From contig NZ_CP085442.1 of the NCBI RefSeq assembly GCF_023824195.1, positions 4,688,001-4,752,000 of the forward strand: a stretch of DNA of 64,000 nucleotides, in the 5' to 3' direction. The notes beneath the pieces are model-generated. The model did no database searches. It saw nothing but the letters and a program-made list of their open reading frames with translations, and was not told the origin of the DNA. This DNA is from Priestia megaterium (GTDB taxonomy: Bacteria > Bacillota > Bacilli > Bacillales > Bacillaceae_H). The position numbers and the translations under genes are program-made. Below, in pieces: positions 46,871 through 55,224 of this stretch; the first letter of the stretch is position 1, and each line of letters opens with the position of its first letter.

Positions 46871-46899
46871 AAAAAAGCGCCTGTCAAAGGCGCTTTTTT
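46871..46899. terminator. Terminator downstream of ytwF
   Basis: AAAAAAGCGCC / GGCGCTTTTTT with a TGTCAAA loop, two bases past the ytwF stop. Confidence 0.9.
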
Positions 46900-46900
46900 C

Positions 46901-47212
46901 TTATTTATTAACCGTTTTTCCTTCCCACTCTAACATACCGCCAACCATATTTGTTACTTTATATCCTTGTTCTTGAAGGTAGTAACATACGTTTTCACTG
47001 CGGCGGCCCGAACGGCAAATGAAAATATATTCTTTGTCTTTATCGAAATAATCCACATTTGCTGGAATATCATTCATACGAATGTGTTTAGCAGTTGGAA
47101 TCATTCCTTCTGCTACTTCTTCATCTTCGCGCACATCAACTAAATGAAGTTCTTCTCCATTTTCAACGCGTTTTTGAAGTTCTTCAGGCGTAATTACTTT
47201 TACTTCTTCCAT
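46901..47212 (-). CDS. ytwF: Rhodanese-like protein YtwF
   Basis: A 103-residue single rhodanese domain with the active-site loop CRSGRRSE (Cys near residue 67), preceded by VDVREDEE. It can carry a persulfide, so it may move sulfur or detoxify, but its partner is unknown. The start is ATG 47210-47212, ten bases after GAGAGG; the ATG three codons earlier overlaps that site. Confidence 0.87.
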   Translation of the reverse strand: MEEVKVITPEELQKRVENGEELHLVDVREDEEVAEGMIPTAKHIRMNDIPANVDYFDKDKEYIFICRSGRRSENVCYYLQEQGYKVTNMVGGMLEWEGKTVNK

Positions 47213-47293
47213 CTTCGTCATTCCTCTCTATTCTTTCATTCAGCTTGCTATCGCTATTGTAGCAAATTCAAATACCTTTATGCCACTAAATAA

Positions 47294-47326
47294 GAAAAGC
47301 TTAAGCAGCAGCCTGCCTAAGCTTTT
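47294..47326 (-). terminator. Terminator-like hairpin upstream of ytwF
   Basis: GAAAAGCTTA / TAAGCTTTTC with inner GCAG/CTGC, followed by TTATTT on the minus strand. It is the only one of the hairpins in this gap with a T-rich tail, and it may be the true end of leuS transcription. Confidence 0.6.
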
Positions 47327-47338
47327 CCAATCGTAGTT

Positions 47339-47579
47339 AAAGGTTTGACTAAGCTCTTAAGGTCAAACCCGAAAGTAAGACGCATTTGCTTAAGCCTAGA
47401 ACACAAGCTCCTCTAGCTCTTTCACTCTGAAGTGCATCAAAAAAAGAAACGAAGAAGACCTTTCGACCAAGTGACTCTATCATTGGCTAACCAGACTACT
47501 CCGTTCTTACTTTCAAAGATTTGACTAAGCGCCTGATGTCAACCCCGAAGGGGGGACATCAGGCGCTTAGGTCTAGAAG
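47339..47579. repeat. Diverged direct repeat of a hairpin element
   Basis: Two related 63-65-base units, 47339-47401 and 47515-47579, share AAAGxTTTGACTAAGC, TCAAxCCCGAA and GCTTAxGxCTAGAA in order. The second is a nearly perfect long hairpin: CTAAGCGCCTGATGTC (47525-47540) pairs 16 of 16 with 47555-47570 around an inner CCCC-GAAG-GGGG. The first is decayed but keeps GGTTTGAC/GTCAAACC. Between them GAAAGTAAGA (47371-47380) pairs with TCTTACTTTC (47505-47514). Confidence 0.8.
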
Positions 47580-47617
47580 AGAACCCCTGACTGCACTTTA
47601 GTCAGGGGTTCTCTTCT
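47575..47617 (-). terminator. Long hairpin after leuS
   Basis: An 18-bp perfect stem (AGAAGAGAACCCCTGACT and complement) with a 7-base loop, eleven bases past the leuS stop. No T-run follows, so it may protect the 3' end rather than terminate. Confidence 0.65.
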
Positions 47618-47627
47618 ACATCAATAC

Positions 47628-50042
47628 TTAATTAGCTACGATGTTTACTAATTTACCAGGCACAGCAATCACTTTGCGCACTGTCTTACCTTCAATGAAC
47701 TCTTGAACATCTTCATTAGCCATTGCAATATCTTGAAGCTCTTCACGAGATGCCTCAGCAGGTACGTTTACTTTCGCACGTACTTTACCGTTAATTTGAA
47801 CGACAATTTCCACTTCATCATCTACAAGTTTCGCTTCGTCAAACGCAGGCCAAGCCTCATACGAAATTGTATCTTCGTGACCTAGTTTGCTCCATAATTC
47901 CTCAGTCGTATGAGGACAAATTGGTGCTAATAGCTTCACAAATCCTTCTACGTATTGCTTTGGCAGCACATCAACTTTGTATGCATCATTGATGAATACC
48001 ATAAGCTGAGAGATACCTGTATTAAAACGGAGGCCTTCGTAATCTTCCGTTACTTTTTTCACCGTTTGGTGATACACGCGTTCAAGTGTAGTGTCATTGC
48101 TTTCTTGAACCTTGCTGCTTAATTCACCAGTATCTTCAATAAGTAAACGCCATACACGATCTAAGAAACGGCGTGCACCATCAAGTCCTTTTGTTGACCA
48201 AGCGATTGATGCATCTAAAGGTCCCATAAACATTTCGTAAAGGCGAAGCGTATCTGCACCGTGGCTTTCTACGATTTCGTCTGGATTTACAACGTTACCT
48301 TTTGACTTACTCATTTTTTCGTTGTTTTCTCCAAGAATCATACCTTGGTTAAACAGTTTTTGGAACGGCTCTTTTGTTGGAACTACGCCGATATCATATA
48401 AAAACTTATGCCAGAAACGAGCATATAATAAGTGAAGAACGGCGTGTTCAGCTCCACCGATATAAATATCAACCGGCAACCATTCTTTTAATTTTTCTGC
48501 ATCTGCTAACGCTTCACTGTTTGTTGGATCAATGTAGCGCAAGTAATACCAGCAGCTGCCTGCCCATTGAGGCATTGTATTTGTTTCGCGGCGCCCTTTT
48601 TTGCCTGTTTCCGGATCTACAACGTTCACCCAGTCATCAATGTTTGCTAACGGAGATTCACCTGTGCCTGACGGTTTGATTTCAGTCGTTTTTGGTAACA
48701 CAAGCGGAAGCTGATCTTCAGGAACTGCAGTTGTTGTGCCATCTTCCCAGTGAATAACAGGAATTGGTTCACCCCAGTAGCGCTGACGGCTGAATAACCA
48801 GTCACGCAGACGGTATGTTACTTGTTTTTCACCTTTTTCATTTGCTTGAAGCCACTGAATCATATTTGAAATTGCTTCTTCTTTATCTAAACCATTTAAG
48901 AAGTCTGAATTAACGTGCTCGCCGTCGCCTGTATAAGCTTCTTTTGAAACGTCTCCGCCCGCTACCACTTCTTTAATTGGCAGTTCAAATTTAACAGCAA
49001 ATTCATAATCGCGCTCATCATGAGCCGGAACAGCCATAATTGCACCTGTGCCATAGCTCATTAGAACATAGTCAGCAATCCAAATTGGCATTCTCTCGCC
49101 GTTTACAGGGTTAATTGCATAAGCACCAGTGAATACGCCAGTTTTGTCTTTGGCTAAGTCTGTACGTTCTAAATCGCTTTTGCTTTTAATTTGATCTAAA
49201 TACGCTTCTACCGCTTCTTTTTGTTCGGCTGTTGTAATTTTTTCCACAAACGGATGTTCAGGTGCTAAAACGGCATACGTTGCCCCAAATAGCGTGTCAG
49301 GACGCGTTGTGAACACAGTAAATGTGTCGTCATATCCATCGATTGTGAAGTGCACGTGAGCTCCTTCAGAGCGGCCAATCCAGTTGCGCTGCATTTCTTT
49401 AATACTTTCTGGCCAATCAAGATCATCTAAATCTTCTAGTAAACGATCTGCATAAGCTGTGATTTTAAGCATCCACTGCTTCATTGGACGACGCTCAACC
49501 GGATGTCCTCCACGCTCACTTTTGCCGTCGATAACTTCTTCGTTTGCAAGTACTGTTCCTAAAGCAGGACACCAGTTAACAGCTACTTCATCCACATAAG
49601 CTAAGCCTTTTTTATATAGCTGTAAGAAAATCCACTGCGTCCATTTGTAGTAGTTAGGATCAGTTGTATTAATTTCACGCTCCCAATCGTAAGAGAAACC
49701 TAACGATTTGATTTGACGACGGAAATTATTAATGTTAAGTTCAGTGAACTCAGCCGGATCGTTTCCTGTATCTAATGCATACTGCTCAGCAGGCAGTCCG
49801 AATGCATCCCATCCCATTGGATGAAGTACATTGTATCCTTGCATACGCTTCATACGAGATAAAATATCCGTTGCTGTATAACCTTCTGGATGCCCAACGT
49901 GTAAACCCGCTCCAGATGGATAAGGGAACATATCTAATGCGTAAAACTTACGCTTTCCTTCATCTTCTGTTGTTCTAAATGTTTTATTTTCTTCCCAAAC
50001 TTTTTGCCATTTTTGTTCGATCTTTTCATGATTAAAAGCCAT
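47628..50042 (-). CDS. leuS: Leucyl-tRNA synthetase
   Basis: An 804-residue class I synthetase. The HIGH motif is HVGH at 48-51 ([11 protein letters not shown]), KMSKS is intact ([10 protein letters not shown], near 575), and the CP1 editing domain that clears mischarged tRNA-Leu lies at about 225-420 ([12 protein letters not shown]). The C-terminal anticodon-binding domain ends [17 protein letters not shown]. The start is ATG 50040-50042 after GGAGG; the frame is open 36 codons upstream through the T-box leader. It is transcribed alone. Confidence 0.97.
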   Translation of the reverse strand: MAFNHEKIEQKWQKVWEENKTFRTTEDEGKRKFYALDMFPYPSGAGLHVGHPEGYTATDILSRMKRMQGYNVLHPMGWDAFGLPAEQYALDTGNDPAEFTELNINNFRRQIKSLGFSYDWEREINTTDPNYYKWTQWIFLQLYKKGLAYVDEVAVNWCPALGTVLANEEVIDGKSERGGHPVERRPMKQWMLKITAYADRLLEDLDDLDWPESIKEMQRNWIGRSEGAHVHFTIDGYDDTFTVFTTRPDTLFGATYAVLAPEHPFVEKITTAEQKEAVEAYLDQIKSKSDLERTDLAKDKTGVFTGAYAINPVNGERMPIWIADYVLMSYGTGAIMAVPAHDERDYEFAVKFELPIKEVVAGGDVSKEAYTGDGEHVNSDFLNGLDKEEAISNMIQWLQANEKGEKQVTYRLRDWLFSRQRYWGEPIPVIHWEDGTTTAVPEDQLPLVLPKTTEIKPSGTGESPLANIDDWVNVVDPETGKKGRRETNTMPQWAGSCWYYLRYIDPTNSEALADAEKLKEWLPVDIYIGGAEHAVLHLLYARFWHKFLYDIGVVPTKEPFQKLFNQGMILGENNEKMSKSKGNVVNPDEIVESHGADTLRLYEMFMGPLDASIAWSTKGLDGARRFLDRVWRLLIEDTGELSSKVQESNDTTLERVYHQTVKKVTEDYEGLRFNTGISQLMVFINDAYKVDVLPKQYVEGFVKLLAPICPHTTEELWSKLGHEDTISYEAWPAFDEAKLVDDEVEIVVQINGKVRAKVNVPAEASREELQDIAMANEDVQEFIEGKTVRKVIAVPGKLVNIVAN

Positions 50043-50084
50043 ACATAATCCTCCTTGTACGCTCCAGCTGTATTTAATTAAACT

Positions 50085-50334
50085 AAAAAACCCCTCATCC
50101 CTCAAACAAAGGGACGAGAGGTTGAATAAACTTCCCGCGGTACCACCCAAATTAGCACAATTATGTACTCACTCATTTTCCTTAACGCGGATAGACGGCA
50201 AATGTTACTTTACTTCACATTTACAACTCCAAGGTGAGTTCATGAACGCTCGTTTGCTGACTCGCACCACCCGTCAGCTCTCTTAGCTCGCTTCGTTCAC
50301 TACTATTCCTTATCATAGTTTTTACATCATACTA
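50085..50334 (-). promoter_or_regulatory. T-box leader of leuS (tRNA-Leu sensing)
   Basis: Minus strand: AGAGAGCTGACGGGTGGTGCG (in parts) marks stem I; the specifier is CUC (Leu) at 50236-50238 in GAACUCACC; the T-box proper is GGGTGGTACCGCG (complement of 50136-50148). The terminator pairs CCTCTCGTCCC with GGGATGAGGGG, followed by TTTTTT (50085-50122). Confidence 0.95.
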
Positions 50335-50340
50335 CCTTGT

Positions 50341-50369
50341 ATTGTAAATAATATGTTCGTAAACTGCAA
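50341..50369 (-). promoter_or_regulatory. Candidate promoter of leuS
   Basis: Minus strand TTGCAG (50364-50369), 17-base spacer, TACAAT (50341-50346). The start would be near 50334, giving a T-box leader of about 290 bases. Confidence 0.5.
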
Positions 50370-50486
50370 GTTGTTCAACGGATTTTGTAAAAGTTTCTGC
50401 ACTGCAGCACTGCTTTGTTGCTAAATCCTCTCTTTCATTCTTATATATGAACAACTTCTCCCAAAAACATACATCCACGGCCAAAC

Positions 50487-50820
50487 AAAAAAGAGATTGA
50501 GACATAACTAAATCAATCCAATTTAAAGACGAACAAATGGGATAAATGCGCTAGTATGAATCTCTTGGTTACACCGCTGTTGATTTCCGTGCAAGACTTC
50601 TCTTTCCGCGGGCGGCCGATGAGCCTCCTCGTTGCTTACGCTCATGCGGGGTCTCACCTATTCCGCTTTTCCCGCAGGAGTCTTTGTCTTGCCCTCCACT
50701 CCACAGCTAGAAGCACCTAAACAAATGAAACCTACGTTCACCATAAACATGAAAAAATCCGAACGATTCATCGTTCGGATCTTCCTTCAACTAAAATATT
50801 TTTATCCCAGTCCCTACTTT
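50487..50820. repeat. Intergenic repeat, copy 2 (composite)
   Basis: Ends AAAGAGATTGAGACA and TATCCCAGTCCC. Landmarks ACAAATGGGATAA, GTATGAATC, AAACCTACGTTCACC and the palindrome ATCCGAACGAT-TC-ATCGTTCGGAT (50757-50780) are shared with 18988-19162. Unlike copy 1, it holds about 150 extra bases between GTATGAATC and AAACCTACG, containing a second repeat type (separate entry). It lies between the leuS leader and the GntP permease gene; no coding frame. Confidence 0.8.
50584..50700. repeat. GC-rich repeat nested in copy 2
   Basis: A 117-base segment, clearly richer in GC than its surroundings, with TTTCCGTGCAAGACTTCTC, CTTTCCGCGGGCGG, GAGCCTCCTCG, GGGGTCTCACC and CCCGCAGGAGTCTT. GCAAGAC (50591-50597) pairs with GTCTTGC (50686-50692), making a long imperfect hairpin. 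The wording matches an intergenic palindromic repeat I recall from many Bacillaceae genomes; that recall is unverified. Confidence 0.65.
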
Positions 50821-50835
50821 CTTTAGCTGCTATTA

Positions 50836-52158
50836 TTAAATGCCAAATCCAAAAGAAAACAGGATAATCGCAAGTACAAGACCGACAAGCGGAACAATCA
50901 CCGTCATCGCTGCAACCGATCCATACGCATCTTTATGAGTTTCTCCGCAAATAGAATTAATTGTGGTGACGACATAACCATTATGAGGCAAGGAATCTAA
51001 TACTCCAGAAGAAATAGCTACTACGCGATGGAGAGCTTCTGGATTTACACCAGCATCAAGATAGTGAGGTGCTAAAATCGGCAAAGCAATCGCCTGACCT
51101 CCTGAAGCCGAACCTGTCATCCCTGCGATAACACTCACGGCGATAGCTCCCCCGATTAACGGACTTCCTGGAATATGCGTCATAGCATCTACAGCCACTC
51201 CAAACGCAGGAACCGCCTTGGCCACTCCTCCAAAACCTACGACAGCAGCTGTATTCCCAATAGCAATTAATGCCCCCAGCGTTCCTTCTGAAGCTGCATT
51301 CCAAAATCCTTTAAAATGCTTTCGGTTCACAATATAAGTGACAATGATCCCGCTTAAAAGTGCGACAATCAACGCAGATTGCTGAAGTGGCTTATGAAGT
51401 GCAAAAGAAATAATGAGCACGACCACAAGCGGAAGCAAGCTTAACAGCGGATTAGGCAAAGACTGACCTTCTGTTGTTACTGGATCTTTCTCGCGTGACA
51501 TAAAACGCTCTCCATTTTTAACTGCTTTTGAAATCAAGCGCTTTAACCACCAGTAGCCGAACACAGCCATCACTACTGCTACAATTAAACTAACTTCCCA
51601 TCCTGCATATGGACTAGTCTTCAAATATTCAATTGGAATCCAGTTTTGGATTTCAGGCGACCCAGCCGAGGTCATCGTAAATGTAACGGAACCAAACGCT
51701 AAAGCAGCAGGAATAAACCGCCTCGGTAAATCGGCTTGTTTGAATAAGCTCAAAGCCATTGGATAGACAGAGAATGCTACTACAAACAGGCTGACTCCTC
51801 CGTATGTTAAGACCCCACAGGCAAGTACAATCGCCAACACTGCTCTTTTCATCCCAAGTTTACTGACAATCCAGCGTGAAACACTATCAGCAGCCCCGCT
51901 GTCTTCCATCACTTTTCCAAAAACTGCGCCCAATAGAAACATTAAATACCAAGAAGCAATAAAACCTGTGAAACCAGACATGTAATTCCCAACAAAATTT
52001 GCTTCTCCTTCTTTCACCAACTGTGGAAATAAAGGCATTCCGCTTGTTAACGCAACAACTAAAGCACTGAGCGGACCTGCTATAAATAAATTCATGCCTC
52101 TCATCGTTAATACAATGAGCAGCAATAATCCTCCAATTAATCCAATCATACTAAGCAT
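50836..52158 (-). CDS. GntP-family gluconate/organic acid permease
   Basis: A 440-residue membrane protein with about 12-14 helices, of the GntP family (gluconate:H+ symporters and related hydroxy-acid permeases). The N-terminus (GLIGGLLLLIVLTMRGMNLF), GYVVTTINSICGETHKDAY near the C-terminus and the motif GMTGSASGGQAIALPIL are typical. The substrate cannot be fixed: gluconate, 3-hydroxybutyrate and similar acids are all possible. A one-mismatch cre just upstream indicates CcpA control. It has no kinase or repressor gene beside it, unlike a classical gnt operon. Confidence 0.85.
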   Translation of the reverse strand: MLSMIGLIGGLLLLIVLTMRGMNLFIAGPLSALVVALTSGMPLFPQLVKEGEANFVGNYMSGFTGFIASWYLMFLLGAVFGKVMEDSGAADSVSRWIVSKLGMKRAVLAIVLACGVLTYGGVSLFVVAFSVYPMALSLFKQADLPRRFIPAALAFGSVTFTMTSAGSPEIQNWIPIEYLKTSPYAGWEVSLIVAVVMAVFGYWWLKRLISKAVKNGERFMSREKDPVTTEGQSLPNPLLSLLPLVVVLIISFALHKPLQQSALIVALLSGIIVTYIVNRKHFKGFWNAASEGTLGALIAIGNTAAVVGFGGVAKAVPAFGVAVDAMTHIPGSPLIGGAIAVSVIAGMTGSASGGQAIALPILAPHYLDAGVNPEALHRVVAISSGVLDSLPHNGYVVTTINSICGETHKDAYGSVAAMTVIVPLVGLVLAIILFSFGFGI

Positions 52159-52186
52159 ATTTAGCCCCCCATGAAGTCACACGATT

Positions 52187-52238
52187 AGAAAACGCTTACA
52201 TATTTACAGGTATATACTCCTTTCTTTGCTCGTCACAA
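52187..52238 (-). promoter_or_regulatory. Promoter and cre of the GntP permease gene
   Basis: Minus strand TTGTGA (52233-52238), 16-base spacer, TATATA (52211-52216), then TGTAAGCGTTTTCT (complement of 52187-52200), which fits the cre consensus with one mismatch and lies just downstream of the expected start, a roadblock position. Confidence 0.7.
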
Positions 52239-52302
52239 CCCTTACTATATTATTAAAGGAATACTGAAGACATTCCTACGTTTAGTTAACAGTCAAAAAT
52301 AA

Positions 52303-52330
52303 AACCATCTCTATTTATTTAGAGATGGTT
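52303..52330 (-). terminator. Terminator of the MFS gene
   Basis: AACCATCTCTA / TAGAGATGGTT, followed by TTATTTTTGAC on the minus strand. It contains the MFS stop codon. Confidence 0.85.
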
Positions 52331-53502
52331 AGTGAACGCTGACGTTTTTCTTTTAATTTATAATCGTATATCCATGTTGTACACATGCTAAATAACAATA
52401 GTGCAATTAATAAATAACACAGGGTAGACATATTAAATGCATCGAAAATAACGCCTCCAAAAAGAGGGCCAATCATTTTACCTGCAGTAGCCATACTGTT
52501 AACTACGCCTTGATAAAACCCTTCTTTTCCGGATGGAGCTAACTGACTTGCAACAGCCGGAATGGCTGGCCAAACGAACATTTCTCCAATTGTTAACACA
52601 ACCATTGCTGTTAAGAACTGCGGAAATGTTGTAGCATTCACCACGATAATAAAAGAAGCCACAAAAATAACCGTTCCAATTAGGACCTGTACTTTTAATG
52701 TTTTTGCTACTTTTTGAATGATGGGTACAATCAAAGGCTGACCGACTACAATTAAAATCCCGTTAATCGTCCAAAGCAAACTGTAGCTAGAAAGAGGTAT
52801 ATTCAGCTCACGCGTATGCGTAGCAATCGTTGTTTGCCACTGAACATACGCCACCCAGCATAAGACATACCCCGTACATAAAATAAGAAGAGCAGTCAGT
52901 TTCGTTTTATGCCCAATGCTCCCAGCTTCATTAAGGACATTCGTTTGCCCAACTGTAACCGAAATATGGCGATATGAAAAAATAGCAATAAGCAGAAAAA
53001 TAACGTATAAAATTGTATTAGCTAAGAAAATATACGTAAATGAATAAGACGCTACAATGCCCCCTACCGCGGCGCCAATAGCTACTCCTGCATTTTGAGC
53101 AACGTACATCGCATTAAATGCTTTTCTTCCGCCTTGTGGCCAAACGGACCCTGCCATTGCATACATAGATGGAAACACAATACCAGATCCAAACCCTACA
53201 ACAACCAAGAGAACAACGTATGTAGGCCAACCATGGAAAAACACGAGTCCCACTAATGCAATAAGAGTAATAATAATTCCTGATAAAATGGATTTATATC
53301 CTCCGATTTTGTCAAAAAGCGTTCCTCCAAGCAAATTTCCTACTACGCTTGCAGCAGAATTCAGCATAAGAACCACTCCTGCGACGGATAACGACTTTCC
53401 TAAATGTTCATTTATATAAATTGTATTGAGAGGCCATAAAAATGAAGCTCCCGTTACGTTTACAAGCATACCAATAATCAAAAACCAAAGTGATTTGGGC
53501 AT
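52315..53502 (-). CDS. MFS transporter
   Basis: A 395-residue major facilitator with 12 predicted helices. Motif A after helix 2 reads GGTLFDKIGGYKS, and NAASVVGNLLGG precedes it. The general shape is that of the drug/metabolite:H+ antiporter group (MdtH/YttB-like). Its substrate is unknown. GGGGGGAG lies four bases before the ATG. It is flanked by its own terminator and not obviously in an operon. Confidence 0.85.
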   Translation of the reverse strand: MPKSLWFLIIGMLVNVTGASFLWPLNTIYINEHLGKSLSVAGVVLMLNSAASVVGNLLGGTLFDKIGGYKSILSGIIITLIALVGLVFFHGWPTYVVLLVVVGFGSGIVFPSMYAMAGSVWPQGGRKAFNAMYVAQNAGVAIGAAVGGIVASYSFTYIFLANTILYVIFLLIAIFSYRHISVTVGQTNVLNEAGSIGHKTKLTALLILCTGYVLCWVAYVQWQTTIATHTRELNIPLSSYSLLWTINGILIVVGQPLIVPIIQKVAKTLKVQVLIGTVIFVASFIIVVNATTFPQFLTAMVVLTIGEMFVWPAIPAVASQLAPSGKEGFYQGVVNSMATAGKMIGPLFGGVIFDAFNMSTLCYLLIALLLFSMCTTWIYDYKLKEKRQRSLTISK

Positions 53503-53610
53503 TGATCTCCCCCCTATCTATTCGAATGCCAACGTACATTCTAGTCTTTTCTTAAAGGGTTCGCAATGCTTTTACATATAGACAATTTATTTGAAATTCG
53601 CTGACTATTT

Positions 53611-53655
53611 AAAAAGGTGATTCCACATGACAATATCATGCAAAATCACCTTTTT
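53611..53655 (-). terminator. Terminator downstream of the 51-aa gene
   Basis: AAAAAGGTGATT / AATCACCTTTTT (12 bp) with a partly paired loop (CATGA / TCATG), a few bases past the stop on the minus strand. Confidence 0.85.
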
Positions 53656-53660
53656 ATCGC

Positions 53661-53816
53661 TTATTTTTGCTTCGAACGAACCGGCTGTGCACGCTTGCTG
53701 TTCCGTGCTTTTAATTCTTTTACCGGATCAAAATCTTTTCCTAGCTCAATATCATTGCTGTTGATTCCGTTTTTTGTTTTTTGTTCCGGATTATTTTGAT
53801 TTGAACGAGTTGCCAT
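53661..53816 (-). CDS. Small basic hypothetical protein, 51 aa
   Basis: A 51-codon gene: ATG 53814-53816 with the strong ribosome site AAGGAGAGG, TAA at 53661-53663. It begins MATRSNQNNPEQKTKNGINS and continues NDIELGKDFDPVKELKARNSK, ending in RAQPVRSKQK. It is hydrophilic, low in aromatic residues, basic at the end and probably disordered. It starts 12 bases after the ytzC stop and is followed by a terminator, so it is the second gene of a ytzC operon. The composition recalls minor spore proteins, but I cannot assign a family. Confidence 0.75.
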   Translation of the reverse strand: MATRSNQNNPEQKTKNGINSNDIELGKDFDPVKELKARNSKRAQPVRSKQK

Positions 53817-53828
53817 AAAATCCTCTCC

Positions 53829-54092
53829 TTAATGCTGAGTTGTGATCAATTTATTTTGCAGCTGCTGAACTTGCAGGCGCATGCGATATAGCTGCTCTCT
53901 TTGCTGTGCATTTGCACTGTGAGAAAACTCTTCAATTTCTTTATAAGCATTTTCTAATTTTTCCTGTGCTTTTGTATATTCAGTGTCATTATAATGTTCT
54001 TGCTTCATGCCTTCCTGTAACTGACCTTGTCCAAAGCGAATAGCATCTTCACACTGTTGCATAAGTTGATCCACTGCTTGACGAGTTGTCAT
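53829..54092 (-). CDS. ytzC: DUF2524 protein YtzC
   Basis: An 87-residue, highly charged, helical protein (DQLMQQCEDAIRFGQGQLQE ... REQLYRMRLQVQQLQNKLIT), probably coiled coil throughout. It matches YtzC of B. subtilis, next to ytqA. Function unknown. GGAGG precedes the ATG by ten bases. It is followed directly by the 51-aa gene. Confidence 0.82.
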   Translation of the reverse strand: MTTRQAVDQLMQQCEDAIRFGQGQLQEGMKQEHYNDTEYTKAQEKLENAYKEIEEFSHSANAQQREQLYRMRLQVQQLQNKLITTQH

Positions 54093-54261
54093 TCTCTATT
54101 CCTCCTATTCGTTCATTTCTGTCTTATTTTGCGCAACTTTACTTCCCTTTACGACAAGAAGAACCTGTTAAATATAAGCATCCTTAAATTTGTTTGGCAC
54201 TTTTTCACGTTTTTGATACAATTTGTTGATGTATATTGCATGTAAAAAGGAGGTTGCTGAT

Positions 54262-55224
54262 TTGAATCAGACAAACCCATTTCCGTATAAATCTGAAAAC
54301 AAACGTTATCATACCTGGAATTACCACTTACGTAACCACTTTGGCCATAAGGTATTTAAAGTAGCCTTAGATGGAGGATTTGATTGTCCAAACAGAGACG
54401 GCACGGTAGCTCACGGCGGCTGTACGTTTTGCAGTGCTGCCGGTTCAGGGGATTTTGCCGGAAACAGAGCGGATGACCTTGTGACACAATTTAATGAAAT
54501 CCGTGAAAAAATGCATCATAAATGGAAAGATGGAAAATACGTTGCTTACTTTCAAGCATTTACTAATACTCATGCTCCTGTCGAGGAGCTTCGTGAAAAA
54601 TATGAAGCCGTCTTAAAGCTTCCCGGAGTTGTTGGGCTTTCTATCGCCACGCGCCCTGACTGTCTCCCCGACGATGTGGTGGAATACTTGGCTGAATTAA
54701 ATGAACGAACTTATCTATGGGTAGAACTTGGACTGCAAACTGTTCATGAACGAACTTCACTGCTTATCAACCGGGCACACGATCATCAATGCTATGTAGA
54801 TGGTGTAGCAAAGCTTCGAAAACGCGGTATTCGCGTTTGTTCTCACATCATTAATGGTTTGCCTTTAGAAACACCTGATATGATGATGGAAACGGTACGG
54901 GAAGTAGCAAAATTAGACGTTCAAGGAATTAAGATTCATCTGCTTCATTTACTAAAAGGAACTCCTATGGTCAAACAGTATGAAAAGGGCCTTGTTGAAT
55001 TTCTTTCATTTGAAGAATACGTAAAGCTTGTATGCGATCAGCTCGAAGTAATCCCTCCTGAAATGATTGTTCATCGTATTACAGGCGATGGACCGATAGA
55101 CCTCATGGTTGGACCGATGTGGAGCGTAAATAAGTGGAGCGTATTAAATGCCATTGATCAAGAGCTCCAACGCCGTCAAAGCTATCAAGGAAAATATTAT
55201 GAAAAAGAGTTGATGGAAAGATGA
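54262..55224 (+). CDS. ytqA: Radical SAM protein YtqA (MnmL)
   Basis: A 320-residue radical SAM enzyme with an unusual, widely spaced cluster motif: C42, C54 and C57 (GGFDCPNRDG ... HGGCTFCSA, CX11CX2C). As I recall, YtqA was recently renamed MnmL for an alkylation-related step towards mnm5s2U at tRNA wobble position 34 in Gram-positives, acting with YtqB. I chose TTG 54262-54264, eight bases after AAGGAGG, which gives the B. subtilis N-terminus (MxQTNPF). The stop overlaps the ytqB start (ATGA). Confidence 0.88.
   Translation: MNQTNPFPYKSENKRYHTWNYHLRNHFGHKVFKVALDGGFDCPNRDGTVAHGGCTFCSAAGSGDFAGNRADDLVTQFNEIREKMHHKWKDGKYVAYFQAFTNTHAPVEELREKYEAVLKLPGVVGLSIATRPDCLPDDVVEYLAELNERTYLWVELGLQTVHERTSLLINRAHDHQCYVDGVAKLRKRGIRVCSHIINGLPLETPDMMMETVREVAKLDVQGIKIHLLHLLKGTPMVKQYEKGLVEFLSFEEYVKLVCDQLEVIPPEMIVHRITGDGPIDLMVGPMWSVNKWSVLNAIDQELQRRQSYQGKYYEKELMER

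Noticed and set aside
46743..46976. Two short hydrophobic plus-strand frames between cse60 and ytwF (MMVFVLIF..., MRAFIDLV...)
   Set aside because: No ribosome site, and the second runs through the ytwF terminator; probably chance frames in AT-rich DNA.
50043..50150. 36-residue N-terminal extension of LeuS
   Set aside because: It is translated T-box leader sequence; the real start follows GGAGG at 50042.
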